Source of the DNA: Oscillospiraceae bacterium
GTDB lineage: Bacteria; Bacillota_A; Clostridia; Oscillospirales; Ruminococcaceae
Length of the DNA: 6,363 nucleotides
Direction of reading: 5' to 3'
NCBI GenBank assembly: GCA_017440445.1
Contig: JAFSHE010000092.1
Location: 1 to 6,363 of the forward strand
This document shows positions 5,890 through 6,363 of this stretch, piece after piece. Below the pieces are notes generated by a model, which did not search any database, was not told where the DNA came from, and was given only the letters and a program-made list of their open reading frames with translations. A program made the position numbers and the translations under genes. Every line of letters begins with the position of its first letter. The first letter of the stretch is position 1.

Positions 5890-6363
5890 TTACTTCTTGC
5901 TTACCGCCTTTGCGATAGCCTTTCTGATAAGATCCACGGGGATGATGGTGATAGCCATTCCGAGGATGAGCAGCCACTCAGAAACTACCAGACCGTAACC
6001 GCCGAGGATAGAGCCGCCCACATAAGCCATGATCACCTGTACAACAGCGATGATGCCGAATACGATAAGGAAGCCCTTGTTCTTTGCGATGTTGTCGAAG
6101 ATATTGATCTTCTCTGTTCTTGCGTTGAATGCGTTGAACACAGCGATGAAGATGAAGAATGCAAAGTATGCTGTGTGGAGGTACGCATGAGGCTCAAGGT
6201 CGCCGCTGCCCATTCTGATAACGCCCATTTCCTCAAGCCAGTTTGCGCCGAGCAGCATAAACAGGGAGAGGATGAATGTCCAGCCTGCGCCTGTAGCAAT
6301 CTGGCTCATCATGTTTTTGCTTACGATAGGCTCGGAGCGGTGCTTGGGCTTCTCCTTCATATA
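5890..6363 (-). CDS. Calcium-translocating P-type ATPase (PMCA-like), C-terminal fragment (5' end outside window)
   Basis: The last 157 codons of a P-type cation pump; the frame stays open to the window edge. P2-type calcium ATPases use ATP to export calcium across the cytoplasmic membrane. The fragment matches the C-terminal region of plasma-membrane-type calcium pumps. A cytosolic loop KPKHRSEPIVSKNMM (4-18 counting from the Met at 6360) resembles the PMCA loop before TM7. It is followed by four hydrophobic segments at about 24-42, 61-78, 96-116 and 123-146, which would be TM7-TM10. VFNAFNARTEK (74-84) corresponds to the FNEINAR motif of PMCAs after TM8. The tail is short and basic (KAIAKAVSKK). 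The Met at 6360 is internal to the family alignment, so it is not the start. The phosphorylation and nucleotide-binding domains are not in the window, so ion specificity is inferred from family resemblance. The gene ends 75 bp before terD, with a hairpin between. Confidence 0.87.
   Translation of the reverse strand, partial: YMKEKPKHRSEPIVSKNMMSQIATGAGWTFILSLFMLLGANWLEEMGVIRMGSGDLEPHAYLHTAYFAFFIFIAVFNAFNARTEKINIFDNIAKNKGFLIVFGIIAVVQVIMAYVGGSILGGYGLVVSEWLLILGMAITIIPVDLIRKAIAKAVSKK

Noticed and set aside
5890..6360. A complete 156-residue small membrane protein starting at the ATG at 6360
   Set aside because: The frame is open to the edge, no ribosome binding site is visible in the three remaining bases, and the first residues match an internal cytosolic loop of PMCA-type pumps, so this is the 3' part of a larger gene.
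1..6363. CRISPR arrays, insertion sequences, tRNA or rRNA genes
   Set aside because: I saw no periodic repeats, terminal inverted repeats, transposase motifs or cloverleaf-like sequence on either strand; the window is almost fully filled by the listed genes.

Overview
The window looks like chromosomal DNA of a Gram-positive Firmicute. A gut or rumen clostridium of the Ruminococcus/Oscillospiraceae type is my best guess. This rests on the ribosomal protein L1 sequence, strong AGGAGG-type ribosome binding sites, intermediate GC content and a Bacillus/Clostridium-like Ter stress gene set. The genus is an inference, not something the sequence proves.

Layout. Bases 2-445 (+ strand) are the 3' part of rplA (ribosomal protein L1). 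A 121-bp convergent spacer follows, holding two strong back-to-back terminator hairpins, one for each strand. Everything from 567 to the right edge lies on the minus strand. In transcription order it holds: the C-terminal end of a PMCA-like calcium P-type ATPase (6363-5890, cut by the window edge); a spacer with a terminator-like hairpin; a canonical TerD (5814-5230); a 411-residue fusion of a short beta-helix, a beta-sandwich and a divergent TerD domain (5195-3960); a 724-residue YceG-family protein (3917-1743); and a TelA/YceH-family protein (1736-567). Spacers among the four ter-type genes are 34, 42 and 6 bp, and each gene has its own Shine-Dalgarno sequence, so they read as one operon ending at the hairpin at 521-543.

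How the genes work together. TerD, YceG and TelA homologues recur together in Ter (tellurite/stress resistance) clusters such as yceCDEFGH of Bacillus subtilis. TerD domains bind calcium. TelA is a helical, coiled-coil-rich protein linked to resistance to toxic anions and cell-envelope stress. YceG is a predicted component of a 'biosynthetic module' with no proven reaction. A calcium-pump gene next to calcium-binding TerD proteins suggests a calcium-linked stress response. No TerC or TerB is visible.

The points most worth a second look are the beta-helix/sandwich/TerD fusion with an apparently degenerate calcium site, a threefold internal repeat in the YceG protein, rplA-like codon choice in telA, and the rplA gene being followed by an opposing operon rather than by rplJ.
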